A stretch of DNA of 64,000 nt, from assembly GCF_019130065.1 (NCBI RefSeq), contig NZ_JAHSPG010000016.1, positions 248,001 through 312,000 of the forward strand. Direction: 5' to 3'. Numbering within the stretch: the stretch's first letter is position 1; each line of letters begins with the position of its first letter. This DNA is from Pinibacter aurantiacus. Its GTDB lineage: Bacteria; Bacteroidota; Bacteroidia; Chitinophagales; Chitinophagaceae. Shown here in pieces: positions 36,672 to 45,518 of this stretch. A program made the position numbers and the translations under genes. The notes beneath the pieces were generated by a model, which had not been told where the DNA came from, ran no database searches, and saw only the letters and a list, made by a program, of their open reading frames with translations.

Positions 36672-38618
36672 ATGAAAAGATTATTATGCATCGTGCTTTT
36701 TGCCGGAGGGATATTTCACCATAATCTAAAAGCGCAGACTGAGTTAAGTGGCAATGCAAGTGTGCTGACTTGTCACCTGAAGGAAAATCATTTGTATCAG
36801 CAGGAAAAAGACAGGATCTACCTTTTAATTGAGAAACAAGTGCATCACCTTCGCGGCGAAATACAAAACTGGAAAGGCGATGCTTCAATGAAGCTAATTA
36901 CCAAAAGTGGATCAGGAGAAGCGTTCATTCGTCCAAACGCTGCGCTGGCGGCCAGTTTGTCTTTTTTGTACCGGTTTGGAAAATTCGATGCTGCTGTCGT
37001 TGGCCTTTCAAAGAAAGAAATACTGCAAAGTGAAATTATTCCGATGCTCCGGTATATGGTGCGTACCCACAAAGTTGGGGATGTAAAAACAGACGACGGC
37101 AAGGCTTGGGGAGATGCATGGCAATCGGCACTTTGGGCCGCCATGATGGGAGATGCGGCCTGGTTCGTATGGGATGAACTACCGGCAGATATTCAAACCG
37201 GCGCAAGGAATGTTGTGGCACATGAAGCCGATCGCATTGCTAATGGCAGGCCCCCGCATCAGCTTAAATTAGATAGCAAATCAGAAGAAAATGCATGGAA
37301 CAGCCTGGCTATTTCTTCGGCATTGCTCCTAATGCCCAATGATGCTCGTTATTCTAAATGGGAGAAAGCCCTGCAAAATTGGGCAATGTCCAGTTACCAG
37401 CGTCCGGCCGATTCCACTTCAACCGCCATTGTAGATCAGATGCCTGTTTCAGCACAATTTAACGGGGCTAATATTTACGACGAGTTTACCCTGGAAAATC
37501 ACGATATAGTTCACCCTGATTATATGGCCGCCTGGATTCAGAATGCCGAAAATGATGTCTATTATTTATTGTCCGGAAGAAAACCCTTTCAGGCTTTTTT
37601 ATATAATCTGCCGCAAATTTATAACAACCAAAAGCGGCTGTTTTTACCCGATGGTGGTTATTGCTATCCAAACGGACAGGATTGGGCGCTATTCAGGAAT
37701 GCCGACTGGATGCCTGCACACGCAACGGCAGTAGCAAGATTCAATGATCCCGAGGCCGTTTATTTTCTGAGGGCCGGACTTGAAACAGCAGAGAAAATGC
37801 AACAGCGAAATCAGGACGGCGCCATTTATGCGCCCGGCGAAAATTATTTCGCTTCGGCCCAGGGGCATTTAAGCTATTGGCTGGCGCAAGCCTGGCTGGA
37901 ACTACAGTTTGCACAAAAAGAACTACAACCTGTTTCGCAAAAAACGGGAGTCAACTATTTTCCTGATGGCAAAATTCTTGTTAACAGAACGAAGAATGCA
38001 TTCCACAGTGTTTCATGGGGAGAAAAAATAATGATTCAGTTAATGGCCCTGGCAAAGGACCACATTGTTTCACCCGATCAGAGAAATGGCATTGGATACA
38101 TAACCATTGACAATAAGGTACAACCTGTTAAATTAAAGTCTGTTAAAGTAAAAGAAACAAAAAACAGCTTTGTAATTGACATGGTAATTGAACATGGAAA
38201 ATATATACAGTCCGTTATCAGCTGTGAATCGAATAAGAATGGACAATTAATCATCAGCGAAAAACTTACTGCACTGCAGGATTGTGTTACTGATTCTGTT
38301 GAAACGCTGTCCTTTGGCATTCTTAACAATGTTAACTGGGTGCACGAAAAAGGATCGAGAACTTTGAAGCTGGAGCAACAGGAATTCAATGTAAAGGCAG
38401 CGTCTGGCCAAGCTTACCGGGCAGTAGCAAAATCTATAAAAGTAGATGGGTTGAATTTTGACCTGGGTACACCCGGCAATGTTACGTATAAAGCAGCTTC
38501 CAAACTGAAAGATTCTCGTTATACAGATATGCTTGTGTTAAACGTTATCCAAGACAAACACGAATGGAAACAGGGTAATGTACTTTCACAAAATAAGGTG
38601 AGCATTACAGTAAGATGA
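36672..38618 (+). CDS. Exported alpha-toroid/beta-sandwich protein, candidate polysaccharide lyase or hydrolase
   Basis: A 648-residue exported protein (signal peptide ending LKAQ) that I cannot assign to a family. The first 400 residues are helix-rich with aromatic and polar patches (GKAWGDAWQSALWAAMMGDAAW, SEENAWNSLAISSALLLMP, EFTLENHDIVHPDYMAAWIQN), as in (alpha/alpha)n-toroid lyases and hydrolases. The last 200 are beta-rich, as in a C-terminal sandwich. The layout resembles heparinase II/III-like and PL8-like lyases, but no specific signature is clear. Neighbouring GH88/105 and DUF2264 genes would act on lyase-type products, so a lyase role is attractive but inferred. Confidence 0.6.
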   Translation: MKRLLCIVLFAGGIFHHNLKAQTELSGNASVLTCHLKENHLYQQEKDRIYLLIEKQVHHLRGEIQNWKGDASMKLITKSGSGEAFIRPNAALAASLSFLYRFGKFDAAVVGLSKKEILQSEIIPMLRYMVRTHKVGDVKTDDGKAWGDAWQSALWAAMMGDAAWFVWDELPADIQTGARNVVAHEADRIANGRPPHQLKLDSKSEENAWNSLAISSALLLMPNDARYSKWEKALQNWAMSSYQRPADSTSTAIVDQMPVSAQFNGANIYDEFTLENHDIVHPDYMAAWIQNAENDVYYLLSGRKPFQAFLYNLPQIYNNQKRLFLPDGGYCYPNGQDWALFRNADWMPAHATAVARFNDPEAVYFLRAGLETAEKMQQRNQDGAIYAPGENYFASAQGHLSYWLAQAWLELQFAQKELQPVSQKTGVNYFPDGKILVNRTKNAFHSVSWGEKIMIQLMALAKDHIVSPDQRNGIGYITIDNKVQPVKLKSVKVKETKNSFVIDMVIEHGKYIQSVISCESNKNGQLIISEKLTALQDCVTDSVETLSFGILNNVNWVHEKGSRTLKLEQQEFNVKAASGQAYRAVAKSIKVDGLNFDLGTPGNVTYKAASKLKDSRYTDMLVLNVIQDKHEWKQGNVLSQNKVSITVR

Positions 38619-38717
38619 AGATGAAGTATATGGCAGTTACGAGCGATATTTTTTCGAATGCATATTTGCCTGCACGTTTACAATTCTTCCACTAATTGAA
38701 TGGTAATGTGGACCCAA

Positions 38718-38774
38718 AATTAATCCCCAACATTTTACTTGAATCATCTTCAAGAAAAATGTTGGGGATTAATT
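38718..38774. terminator. Large perfect hairpin between convergent genes
   Basis: Two perfect 19-base arms (38718-38736 and 38756-38774) enclose a second 6-bp stem (CTTGAA/TTCAAG) with a TCATC loop. The arms contain CCCCAACATTTT and its complement. It lies 100 bases after the 36672 gene and 16 bases from the end of the convergent gene at 38790, so it could stop both transcripts. Confidence 0.7.
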
Positions 38775-38789
38775 ATGTCAATACTTCGA

Positions 38790-40622
38790 TTATTGAACCG
38801 CCGTTACATTATTACTATTTTTAAAAAGGTCAGAAAGCTTTGCAAAGCTAAATCCTACATAAAAATATGTTGGTGCCTGGCTGGGAGAAATCATATGCAA
38901 GTTCACACCATAGCCAAAGAATATCTTGTTTCTAAATAACCCAAGCTGCAATCCTGTGCCTATTTCAACATCTTTTTCCGTATCAAAATCGAGATAAGAA
39001 ACGTTAAACCCTATTGATGGTTCCCAAAAATTTAAGAACCGGTTTTTTCGGGACACTTCATACTCACCGTTTTTATTTTTTGTTACCTCTATACCCTTGT
39101 CCTTTTTTTGATAGGTCCACATCAGTACGGCACCGCCAGAACCTTTGAAATTTGAGGGCGAGACTTTGCTTTGATCTACCGTCGATTCGTTTACCCTTTT
39201 AACAAGCGCAAACATATCAGCAACTTCCATCTTTATTTCCGTCTCACGCAAATAATATTTACCAATCGGCAGGCGCGGAGAATTTCCTATGCTATCTCTT
39301 TTTGAATCTAGTATCCAGGTAATGTAAACGTTCAATACCTCGCCATTTTTAGCGCCGCTTTTTCCCAGGTCAATAGTTGCGTACACCAGTTTTTTGTAAA
39401 TGACCTTGCCTGCTTCTTTGGAAAGAAGCAAAGCCAGCTCATCTCTGTTTTTATCAATTACATCGTAAAATGATTTTAGGTATATCTGTCTGGCCGAATC
39501 TGTGGGATAATATTCTGCTCTGGTCAACTTGTATTTTGGCAGACCTACAATTGTTGTTTCCAATATTGAACCTTGAAACTGGGCAATATCAGCTAAAAAC
39601 TTGCTTGTCTCAAAGATCAGGTTTTGGTTCAAATACAAAACCGAATCGACAGCATGTGGATCATTTTGGTAAGGTTGCAGGTTGATTTCGGTTATTCTTT
39701 TTTGAAACGAAGCCAGGGTCGTTTTAAGGAACTTAAAATTTACCAGGTCCCGGTTGATCAAAGAAAGAAAAGCTTTGTTAGCATCCTCGCCGGCTAATTC
39801 AAATGATGATACATAGTCTATTACATTCCCAACTTTCGCCTGGGCATAACCCAAGGCTCGCTGGTAGCTGTCTCTGAAAGGATCTACCTCGATACGATAT
39901 TCATCAGATAACTTGCTGTCAACCATGTTGATCAATTGCAACAACTCGCCTTTCTTAGGTTTTGCGCTAATAGATGGATTAAATGATCCGAATACATCAC
40001 TCAGCATATTGCCGAGATTGAGCACTCTGCTTGTATATTTGCTGGCATCTGCATCGCCGGAAAGAGCCTCCAGGTCAGTCTTTAAATTTGCCTCGGCAGC
40101 ATAAAAATTTTGTTTGACCCTGATCAATGAAGCCACTTTACTGGTTCCGGGATACAGAGATCTAAAAATGCTGTCTGCATTTTGCAGCTCTTTCAGCATG
40201 TTTAATAACTTCTTTGCAATCTCTGCAGGCGGTTCAGATTTAATACCAATCGGAATACGCTGAACACCTACTTCGGAATAAGGATTTACTTCAATTCTTC
40301 TTGTCCCGTTAAGTCCTGAAATTTCGGCTTCCAGTGAAATAGTTCCTTCGAAGTATTTGTTTTTAAGCAATCCATTTTTTGAAAAATCAATTTTCATTTC
40401 ACCATCCACGTCTAAATAAATGAACTTCTGGTAAGGAACATTTTTACGTTGCTCCCAGTTCCAGATAGTATCAAGTTTTCCTTGATTTGGCGTTTTCCTG
40501 TACTGGATGGTCACGTATTGACGAGGATCTATTGAAACTTCTTCCTCAGTCGAATCTGTTTGCTGACTAAAACCTGCGATGGCTTGAATAGAAAAAAAGA
40601 GGGTTAGGGCAGTACGCTGCAT
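38790..40622 (-). CDS. Exported protein of unknown function with helical core
   Basis: A 610-residue protein with a signal peptide (AIAGFSQ, about residues 1-19). Residues about 130-370 are helix-rich and heptad-like (EIAKKLLNMLKELQNADSIF, ALGYAQAKVGNVIDYVSSF). The N- and C-terminal parts are beta-rich, ending in alternating hydrophobic strands (IGTGLQLGLFRNKIFFGYG, YFYVGFSFAKL) that could insert in or contact the outer membrane. I recognise no family. It ends next to the large hairpin at 38718 and is upstream-isolated, so it is probably a single-gene transcript. Confidence 0.75.
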   Translation of the reverse strand: MQRTALTLFFSIQAIAGFSQQTDSTEEEVSIDPRQYVTIQYRKTPNQGKLDTIWNWEQRKNVPYQKFIYLDVDGEMKIDFSKNGLLKNKYFEGTISLEAEISGLNGTRRIEVNPYSEVGVQRIPIGIKSEPPAEIAKKLLNMLKELQNADSIFRSLYPGTSKVASLIRVKQNFYAAEANLKTDLEALSGDADASKYTSRVLNLGNMLSDVFGSFNPSISAKPKKGELLQLINMVDSKLSDEYRIEVDPFRDSYQRALGYAQAKVGNVIDYVSSFELAGEDANKAFLSLINRDLVNFKFLKTTLASFQKRITEINLQPYQNDPHAVDSVLYLNQNLIFETSKFLADIAQFQGSILETTIVGLPKYKLTRAEYYPTDSARQIYLKSFYDVIDKNRDELALLLSKEAGKVIYKKLVYATIDLGKSGAKNGEVLNVYITWILDSKRDSIGNSPRLPIGKYYLRETEIKMEVADMFALVKRVNESTVDQSKVSPSNFKGSGGAVLMWTYQKKDKGIEVTKNKNGEYEVSRKNRFLNFWEPSIGFNVSYLDFDTEKDVEIGTGLQLGLFRNKIFFGYGVNLHMISPSQAPTYFYVGFSFAKLSDLFKNSNNVTAVQ

Positions 40623-40848
40623 TTTGGTAGTTTAGGTTAAAATTTTAATGGGGCGCAAACGTAGATAAAAGTAATTATATATGCAACTTCACAACAGAAT
40701 GTTTAAACAAATTCAATTTTTGTTACAAATTGTATCCGAAAATATGACGTTGTCCGTTTCTGATGCGACTACCAATAACCACTTGTTGTAAGCCATTGTT
40801 TTTAGTTCAATATTGGGCTTTCATAACAATTGCCAACAGAATGTATTG

Positions 40849-43203
40849 TTACTTCAATTCAATATTTACCTCCTCTATTTTACCTTGAAATTTAAACGGA
40901 GCAGGATAGTCGTGCGTTACCGGCGATCCATCATCTTCACCAATGCCAAAAGTGTCAATGCCAAAACGTGCAGCCACGGTGCGGTCTATTTTGCCTTCAG
41001 CCACTTTTTCGTTATTGATGTAAAGTGTAACCACACCTCCTTTACCAGGCCCGCCGCCATCATAAGTAAAATCAACTTTTATGGAAACCATTCCATCAGG
41101 CAATTTCTTTGAGGATTTTATTGTCTTTACATCATCTTCAAAGTAGTTGTAAACAAATGTTGGGTAACCATTTTTTACATACAAAACATAGCCTGCACTA
41201 CTTCCCCCAATTGCGTTGATGACGCCATCTTTATGTTTTGCATCTGTGGTTACCACAGCATCCATCGTCCATGATCGATTTTTAGTGTTAGGAGCCGCAG
41301 TTTCGGGAATGCGGGTTGCCCCCTCGTAGAATGTAAACTTCGTACGATTGCCCAGTGGTGAAGGCTTGGGCACACTCAACCTGGCAGCACCTCTATCATC
41401 GAGCGGGTAAACATGATATTTTTCTGCTTCCTGGTAAAAAAGTTTTTTCAGGTGATCAAGTTTCTCAGGATTTTTATCTGCAATGTTATCTGCCTCCGTA
41501 AAATCTTTTTTCACATCATAGAGCTCCCATTTCTCGTGTTCAAAATCAAAACCTGGTGCCAGGTCTTGTCTCCATGGCAGCGTGTGTTGAACAGCAGCTA
41601 CCCATCCGTTTTCATAAATGGCACGGTTGCCAAATATTTCAAAATATTGAGTATCCCTTATTTCTGGTGCATTGGCATTGGCAAATGTAGAAGCAAACGA
41701 TCTGCCATCCAGTGGATCTTGTTTAACGCCATTTACATATTCCGGCATCTTAACCTTCATCACATCCAAAATGGTAGGCATTACATCAATCAGGTGAAGG
41801 AACTGTGAACGCATTTTTCCATCATGCTTTATCACTTTGGGCCAGGAGATCACCATTGGGTTTCTTGTGCCGCCAAAATGAGAAGCCACTTGTTTTACCC
41901 ATGGGAAGGGAGTGTTGCCCGCAAAGGCCCAACCTATAGGAAAATGCGGCTCCGAACCAGGCTTTCCAATCTTTCCTGCGTTTTTAAGATTGTCCTGTAT
42001 TGTAGTAGGTATCCCACTCAGTGCTTTAATTTCATTTAAGGTGCCATCCAAACCTCCTTCTGAGCTGGCACCATTGTCTCCTACAATATAAATGATCATT
42101 GTATTGTCTGCGTCTGGCAATGATTTAATGGCCTTTAAAAGTCTGCCCACTTCATGATCGGCAAAGGCCAGGTAACCCGCGAAATTTTCGTACAACAATT
42201 CATACAATTTCCTGGCATCCGGGCTACAGGTGTCCCACAATGGCACCGAAGTAATGCGCGGCGATAATTTTGCATCGGCAGGTATGATGCCCATTTTTTT
42301 CTGGCGCTCGTAGGTTATTTCTCTTTCTTTATCCCAGCCATAAGCAAACTTGCCTTTGAATTTATCGCGCCATTCCTGCGGCGGTTGGTGCGGCGCGTGT
42401 GCTGCACCAGGTGCAAAGTACATGAAAACAGGTTTGTCGGGCGCAATAGACTTTTGCAATTCCAGCCAGTTGATTGCTTTATCCGTCATGTCGGTCATGA
42501 AATGATAGCCTTGTTCCGGCGATTTAGCAGGTTCTACCGGTACCGTATTTTGAAATATCACTGGATAATACTGATCTGTTTCGCCTGCATTGAATCCATA
42601 AAAATAATCGAAGCCCATACCTGTCGGCCAGCGATCAAATGGGCCAACGGCAGACGTTTCCCAATCCGGTGTGTTATGGTTTTTTCCAAACCATGAAGTA
42701 TTCACACCATTATATTTAAGTACCGCGCCAACAGTGGCAGTACTGCGCTTTATCATTGTGTTATAGCTTGGGTAACCCGTGGCCCACTCAGCAAGAAAGC
42801 CATTTCCTGAAACGTGGTGGTTGCGACCTGTGAGCAAAGCAGCTCTGGAAGGACCACAAATAGCGGTAGTGTTAAAGCAATTGTACATGATGCCGCTCAT
42901 TGCCAGTGTATCCAGGCAAGGAGTAGGAATGGAGCCACCAAAAGTGCCCGTCATGCCAAAGCCAACATCGTCCAGCATTATAACGATGACATTCGGCGAA
43001 CCTTTGGCAGGAGCCGGCAGTGTAGGCCATTCCATTTCTGATTCATTATAAGTTTTGGAGATTTTGCCATGAAAAGCAGGATCGTCGTAAGGCAATTTAT
43101 TGCTGTCGACTTTACTTGTGGTTGTGACATTTTGAGAACGGTTGTTACAACCCCATATAAATGTCGCCGCTATTACGAACAGATAAATGATGAACTTTTT
43201 CAT
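40849..43203 (-). CDS. Arylsulfatase (sulfatase family, Cys-type) lipoprotein
   Basis: A 784-residue sulfatase removing sulfate esters. The formylglycine site is CGPSRAALLTGR with Cys116 (C-x-P-S-R), and the metal-binding LDDVGFG is at 77-83. The N-terminus has a lipobox-like IWGCNN. The open frame extends to 43263, but the ATG at 43203 directly begins the signal sequence, so I chose it. The last 130 residues form a beta-sandwich-like extension common in large AtsA-type arylsulfatases. An anaerobic- or FGE-type maturase is required and is not in the window. It is divergent from the sigma factor, suggesting a sulfated substrate. Confidence 0.93.
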   Translation of the reverse strand: MKKFIIYLFVIAATFIWGCNNRSQNVTTTSKVDSNKLPYDDPAFHGKISKTYNESEMEWPTLPAPAKGSPNVIVIMLDDVGFGMTGTFGGSIPTPCLDTLAMSGIMYNCFNTTAICGPSRAALLTGRNHHVSGNGFLAEWATGYPSYNTMIKRSTATVGAVLKYNGVNTSWFGKNHNTPDWETSAVGPFDRWPTGMGFDYFYGFNAGETDQYYPVIFQNTVPVEPAKSPEQGYHFMTDMTDKAINWLELQKSIAPDKPVFMYFAPGAAHAPHQPPQEWRDKFKGKFAYGWDKEREITYERQKKMGIIPADAKLSPRITSVPLWDTCSPDARKLYELLYENFAGYLAFADHEVGRLLKAIKSLPDADNTMIIYIVGDNGASSEGGLDGTLNEIKALSGIPTTIQDNLKNAGKIGKPGSEPHFPIGWAFAGNTPFPWVKQVASHFGGTRNPMVISWPKVIKHDGKMRSQFLHLIDVMPTILDVMKVKMPEYVNGVKQDPLDGRSFASTFANANAPEIRDTQYFEIFGNRAIYENGWVAAVQHTLPWRQDLAPGFDFEHEKWELYDVKKDFTEADNIADKNPEKLDHLKKLFYQEAEKYHVYPLDDRGAARLSVPKPSPLGNRTKFTFYEGATRIPETAAPNTKNRSWTMDAVVTTDAKHKDGVINAIGGSSAGYVLYVKNGYPTFVYNYFEDDVKTIKSSKKLPDGMVSIKVDFTYDGGGPGKGGVVTLYINNEKVAEGKIDRTVAARFGIDTFGIGEDDGSPVTHDYPAPFKFQGKIEEVNIELK

Positions 43204-43790
43204 AATGACTGATTTGGTTGTTGATATAAAAGGGCGGCTATTTAGAGTTATCTGGTAAATCATTATTTTTTACCCAATATGAGTTGCTGAATACCAGTGT
43301 GCCTTTTGTTCCAAAAGATGTAACATTTGTGTGAGGCATTTGTTCGAGGAAATTATTGGAAGGGAGATGCAAGTCAGACCGGCAATGTGTGAAAAATAAG
43401 GCCCGACTTATGGTTGCTGTAATTTCTTACATCATCTGTTCGCGATTTTTTTTCGCATATATATGTGTGATAGTTTTGAATATGCGTAATATCCGGTTTG
43501 GCATGCAGCCACAGGAATAAATGAACTTCTGAAGGTCATTTTCATAAATGTTGAGAACGTGTATGTAAATCGTTAAATCAAAGCGTTTTCACCAAAACAG
43601 CGATATCGTTTTTTATCTGAAACAAGCCACCCGACCGTGTTTTAAACGCTATGTGATGGTGTGTTTACAATCATTTAATATAACCATTTAAAAGTATTAT
43701 ACCACATTTGCGGCAGCAATATTTTACGCAAACGTTTGTTTTCGTTTTGTCGGAAAAAGAGTTGCATATTTCTGTAGTAAAACATTTCAG
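43204..43790. other. Divergent control region between sulfatase and sigma factor
   Basis: No gene is seen in these 587 bases. They contain the TTACGCAAACGTTTG operator-like site (43724-43738) and a weak promoter-like pair before the sigma gene. A TAGTTTTG box at about 43470 also matches TAnnTTTG on the plus strand. Confidence 0.55.
43724..43738. promoter_or_regulatory. Candidate LacI-type operator, copy of the site at 11041
   Basis: TTACGCAAACGTTTG, identical over 15 bases to 11041-11055, contains the palindrome CAAACGTTTG. It lies directly upstream of a TTTG (43746-43749) / TATTTCTG (43767-43774) promoter-like pair with 17-base spacing. Confidence 0.6.
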
Positions 43791-44315
43791 GTGGATCTGA
43801 TACACCAAATAATTAACTCTGATAAGCTGGCATTTGAGCAAACATTCCTGCACTGGCAATCCAGGGTGTATTATTATTTTATTGGCCGGACCAGGGATGA
43901 GGATTTTGCAGAGGAGCTTACGCAAATGACATTTATCAAACTTTGGGAATACCGCGAAGGGCTTTCGACTGAACACGATTTTGACACTCAATTGTTCAGA
44001 ATTGCCAGAACGGTTATGATTGACGCTATTCGTGAAAAGGAGCGCAGAAAGCGCCTTATGAACCAATTTCAAACAGAACGCGATACTATTGAATCATATC
44101 TCTCCACGCCCAATGAAGCCCAATCAGATTTTGATAAATCACTAAAAGCGCTGCCCGCCGTCCGCAAAAAAGTGTTTGTACTTAATCGCCTGCATGGATT
44201 TTCTTACAAAGAAATAGCAGCGGAACTTAATATTTCTGACAGAACTGTTGAAAAACACATCTCTCTTGCACTTAAACAATTAAGACGGATGCTAACCCTT
44301 TTTTCTTTCCTGTGA
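43791..44315 (+). CDS. ECF-type RNA polymerase sigma factor
   Basis: A 174-residue sigma-70 family protein of the ECF class. Region 2 includes the DEDFAEELTQMTFIKLWEYRE motif (about 36-56) and region 4 has FSYKEIAAELNISDRTVEKHISLALKQLRR (about 141-170), typical of FecI-like sigma factors of Bacteroidota. The start is GTG at 43791, as no ATG fits the conserved N-terminus. It is followed by a FecR-like anti-sigma gene and a SusC/SusD pair, the usual trans-envelope signalling arrangement that switches on the adjacent uptake genes. Confidence 0.92.
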   Translation: MDLIHQIINSDKLAFEQTFLHWQSRVYYYFIGRTRDEDFAEELTQMTFIKLWEYREGLSTEHDFDTQLFRIARTVMIDAIREKERRKRLMNQFQTERDTIESYLSTPNEAQSDFDKSLKALPAVRKKVFVLNRLHGFSYKEIAAELNISDRTVEKHISLALKQLRRMLTLFSFL

Positions 44316-44395
44316 TCTTCCATAAAAAAATATTTTTACCACATTACGGGTTTTAAGTACCCACAAGCGTATCCTTTATTATAACCACTTGTATT

Positions 44396-45442
44396 TTGAA
44401 TTTATCTAAAGAAATAGTTGAGAATTTTTTGAAAGGCAATTGCTCTGACGAAGAATTAAAAGCAATTACAGACGCTTTGGAAGCAGATCCCGGAGCACTG
44501 GATGCTTATATAGATAAATCAAATTGGGATGAGATAGGACGGGCAAATAAGTCAATGCCGACGCAGGCGCAAGAACGCATCAATGCTGCAGTGATGCAGC
44601 ACATCAACAAGAGGAATGTGAGATTGATAGTCATGAAATACGCTGCTATTGCTGCGGCTGTAATTGGCGTTGTGTTTTTCATTTCGCAGGTAGTGTCGCT
44701 GCTTTCAGACAATCACAAAGCCGGTGCTGATATCGCGCAAAGTAATGCTGTATCTGCAAGAGACACTGTAGTAGAGAACAATAGCGGCAAAAACAGGATG
44801 TTTCGCCTTAGCGACGGGTCGCAGGTGGAATTGAGCAACGGCTCTTCCCTTCGGTTTCAACTGGGCTTTACTGCTACTGCCCGCGAACTGTATTTGGAAG
44901 GTCAAGCGTGGTTTAATGTAGCAACAGATAAAGCAAGACCATTTACAGTTTACAGCGGAACATTGGCCACCACTGCATTAGGTACTTCTTTTACGATCAA
45001 AGCCTTTAACGCCAGCGAAGAAATAGACGTAACGCTGCATTCCGGTAAAGTGGTGATAAAGCAGGCAGCGCAAAAGAAAGATATTTTTCTTTTGCCGGGC
45101 AAGACGCTGGTATTTAACAGAAACACCCTGGCCTACAAAGTAACAGCCGGCAGCATTGACGCGCCGCTAGCGACTTGCGGGAAACCAGCGCCAATAGTTG
45201 TAAAGTACATGGAAAATGCGCTTACGTTCGATCGTGAGCCGCTCGCAAATGTTTTTAAAACCTTGCAGACAGAATATAAAACAAACATATCCTTCGATGA
45301 AGAAATGCTGAATGGATTAAGCTTTACAGGAACCATACCCCCAACGCAACCGTTGAAAACAGTTTTGGACAAGATTGCTTTTGTAAATGATTTAACGATT
45401 ACCGGAACAACAACAAATTACAAAGTCGGCAGACACAATTAA
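44396..45442 (+). CDS. FecR-family anti-sigma factor
   Basis: A 348-residue inner-membrane anti-sigma factor. The N-terminal cytoplasmic part (about 1-80) would hold the sigma factor, a single membrane helix follows (AAIAAAVIGVVFFISQVVSLL, about 83-103), and the periplasmic FecR domain (FRLSDGSQVELSNGSSLRF ... LYLEGQAWFNVATD) lies beyond. The C-terminal 70 residues (ALTFDREPLANVFKTLQTEY ...) look like the STN-like DUF4974 domain. The start appears to be TTG at 44396. It is 80 bases after the sigma gene and just before SusC3. Confidence 0.9.
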   Translation: MNLSKEIVENFLKGNCSDEELKAITDALEADPGALDAYIDKSNWDEIGRANKSMPTQAQERINAAVMQHINKRNVRLIVMKYAAIAAAVIGVVFFISQVVSLLSDNHKAGADIAQSNAVSARDTVVENNSGKNRMFRLSDGSQVELSNGSSLRFQLGFTATARELYLEGQAWFNVATDKARPFTVYSGTLATTALGTSFTIKAFNASEEIDVTLHSGKVVIKQAAQKKDIFLLPGKTLVFNRNTLAYKVTAGSIDAPLATCGKPAPIVVKYMENALTFDREPLANVFKTLQTEYKTNISFDEEMLNGLSFTGTIPPTQPLKTVLDKIAFVNDLTITGTTTNYKVGRHN

Positions 45443-45470
45443 CTAAACATTCATAAAGGGAATTACAAAA

Positions 45471-45487
45471 CATATGCAATGCATATG
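45471..45487. promoter_or_regulatory. Perfect inverted repeat before SusC3
   Basis: CATATGCA-A-TGCATATG is an 8-1-8 perfect palindrome in the 76-base gap between fecR-like and SusC3 genes, about 30 bases before the SusC3 start. It is a possible operator or mRNA hairpin. Confidence 0.45.
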
Positions 45488-45518
45488 CGGGATTGTATTA
45501 TCTAAAATTAACTAAACT

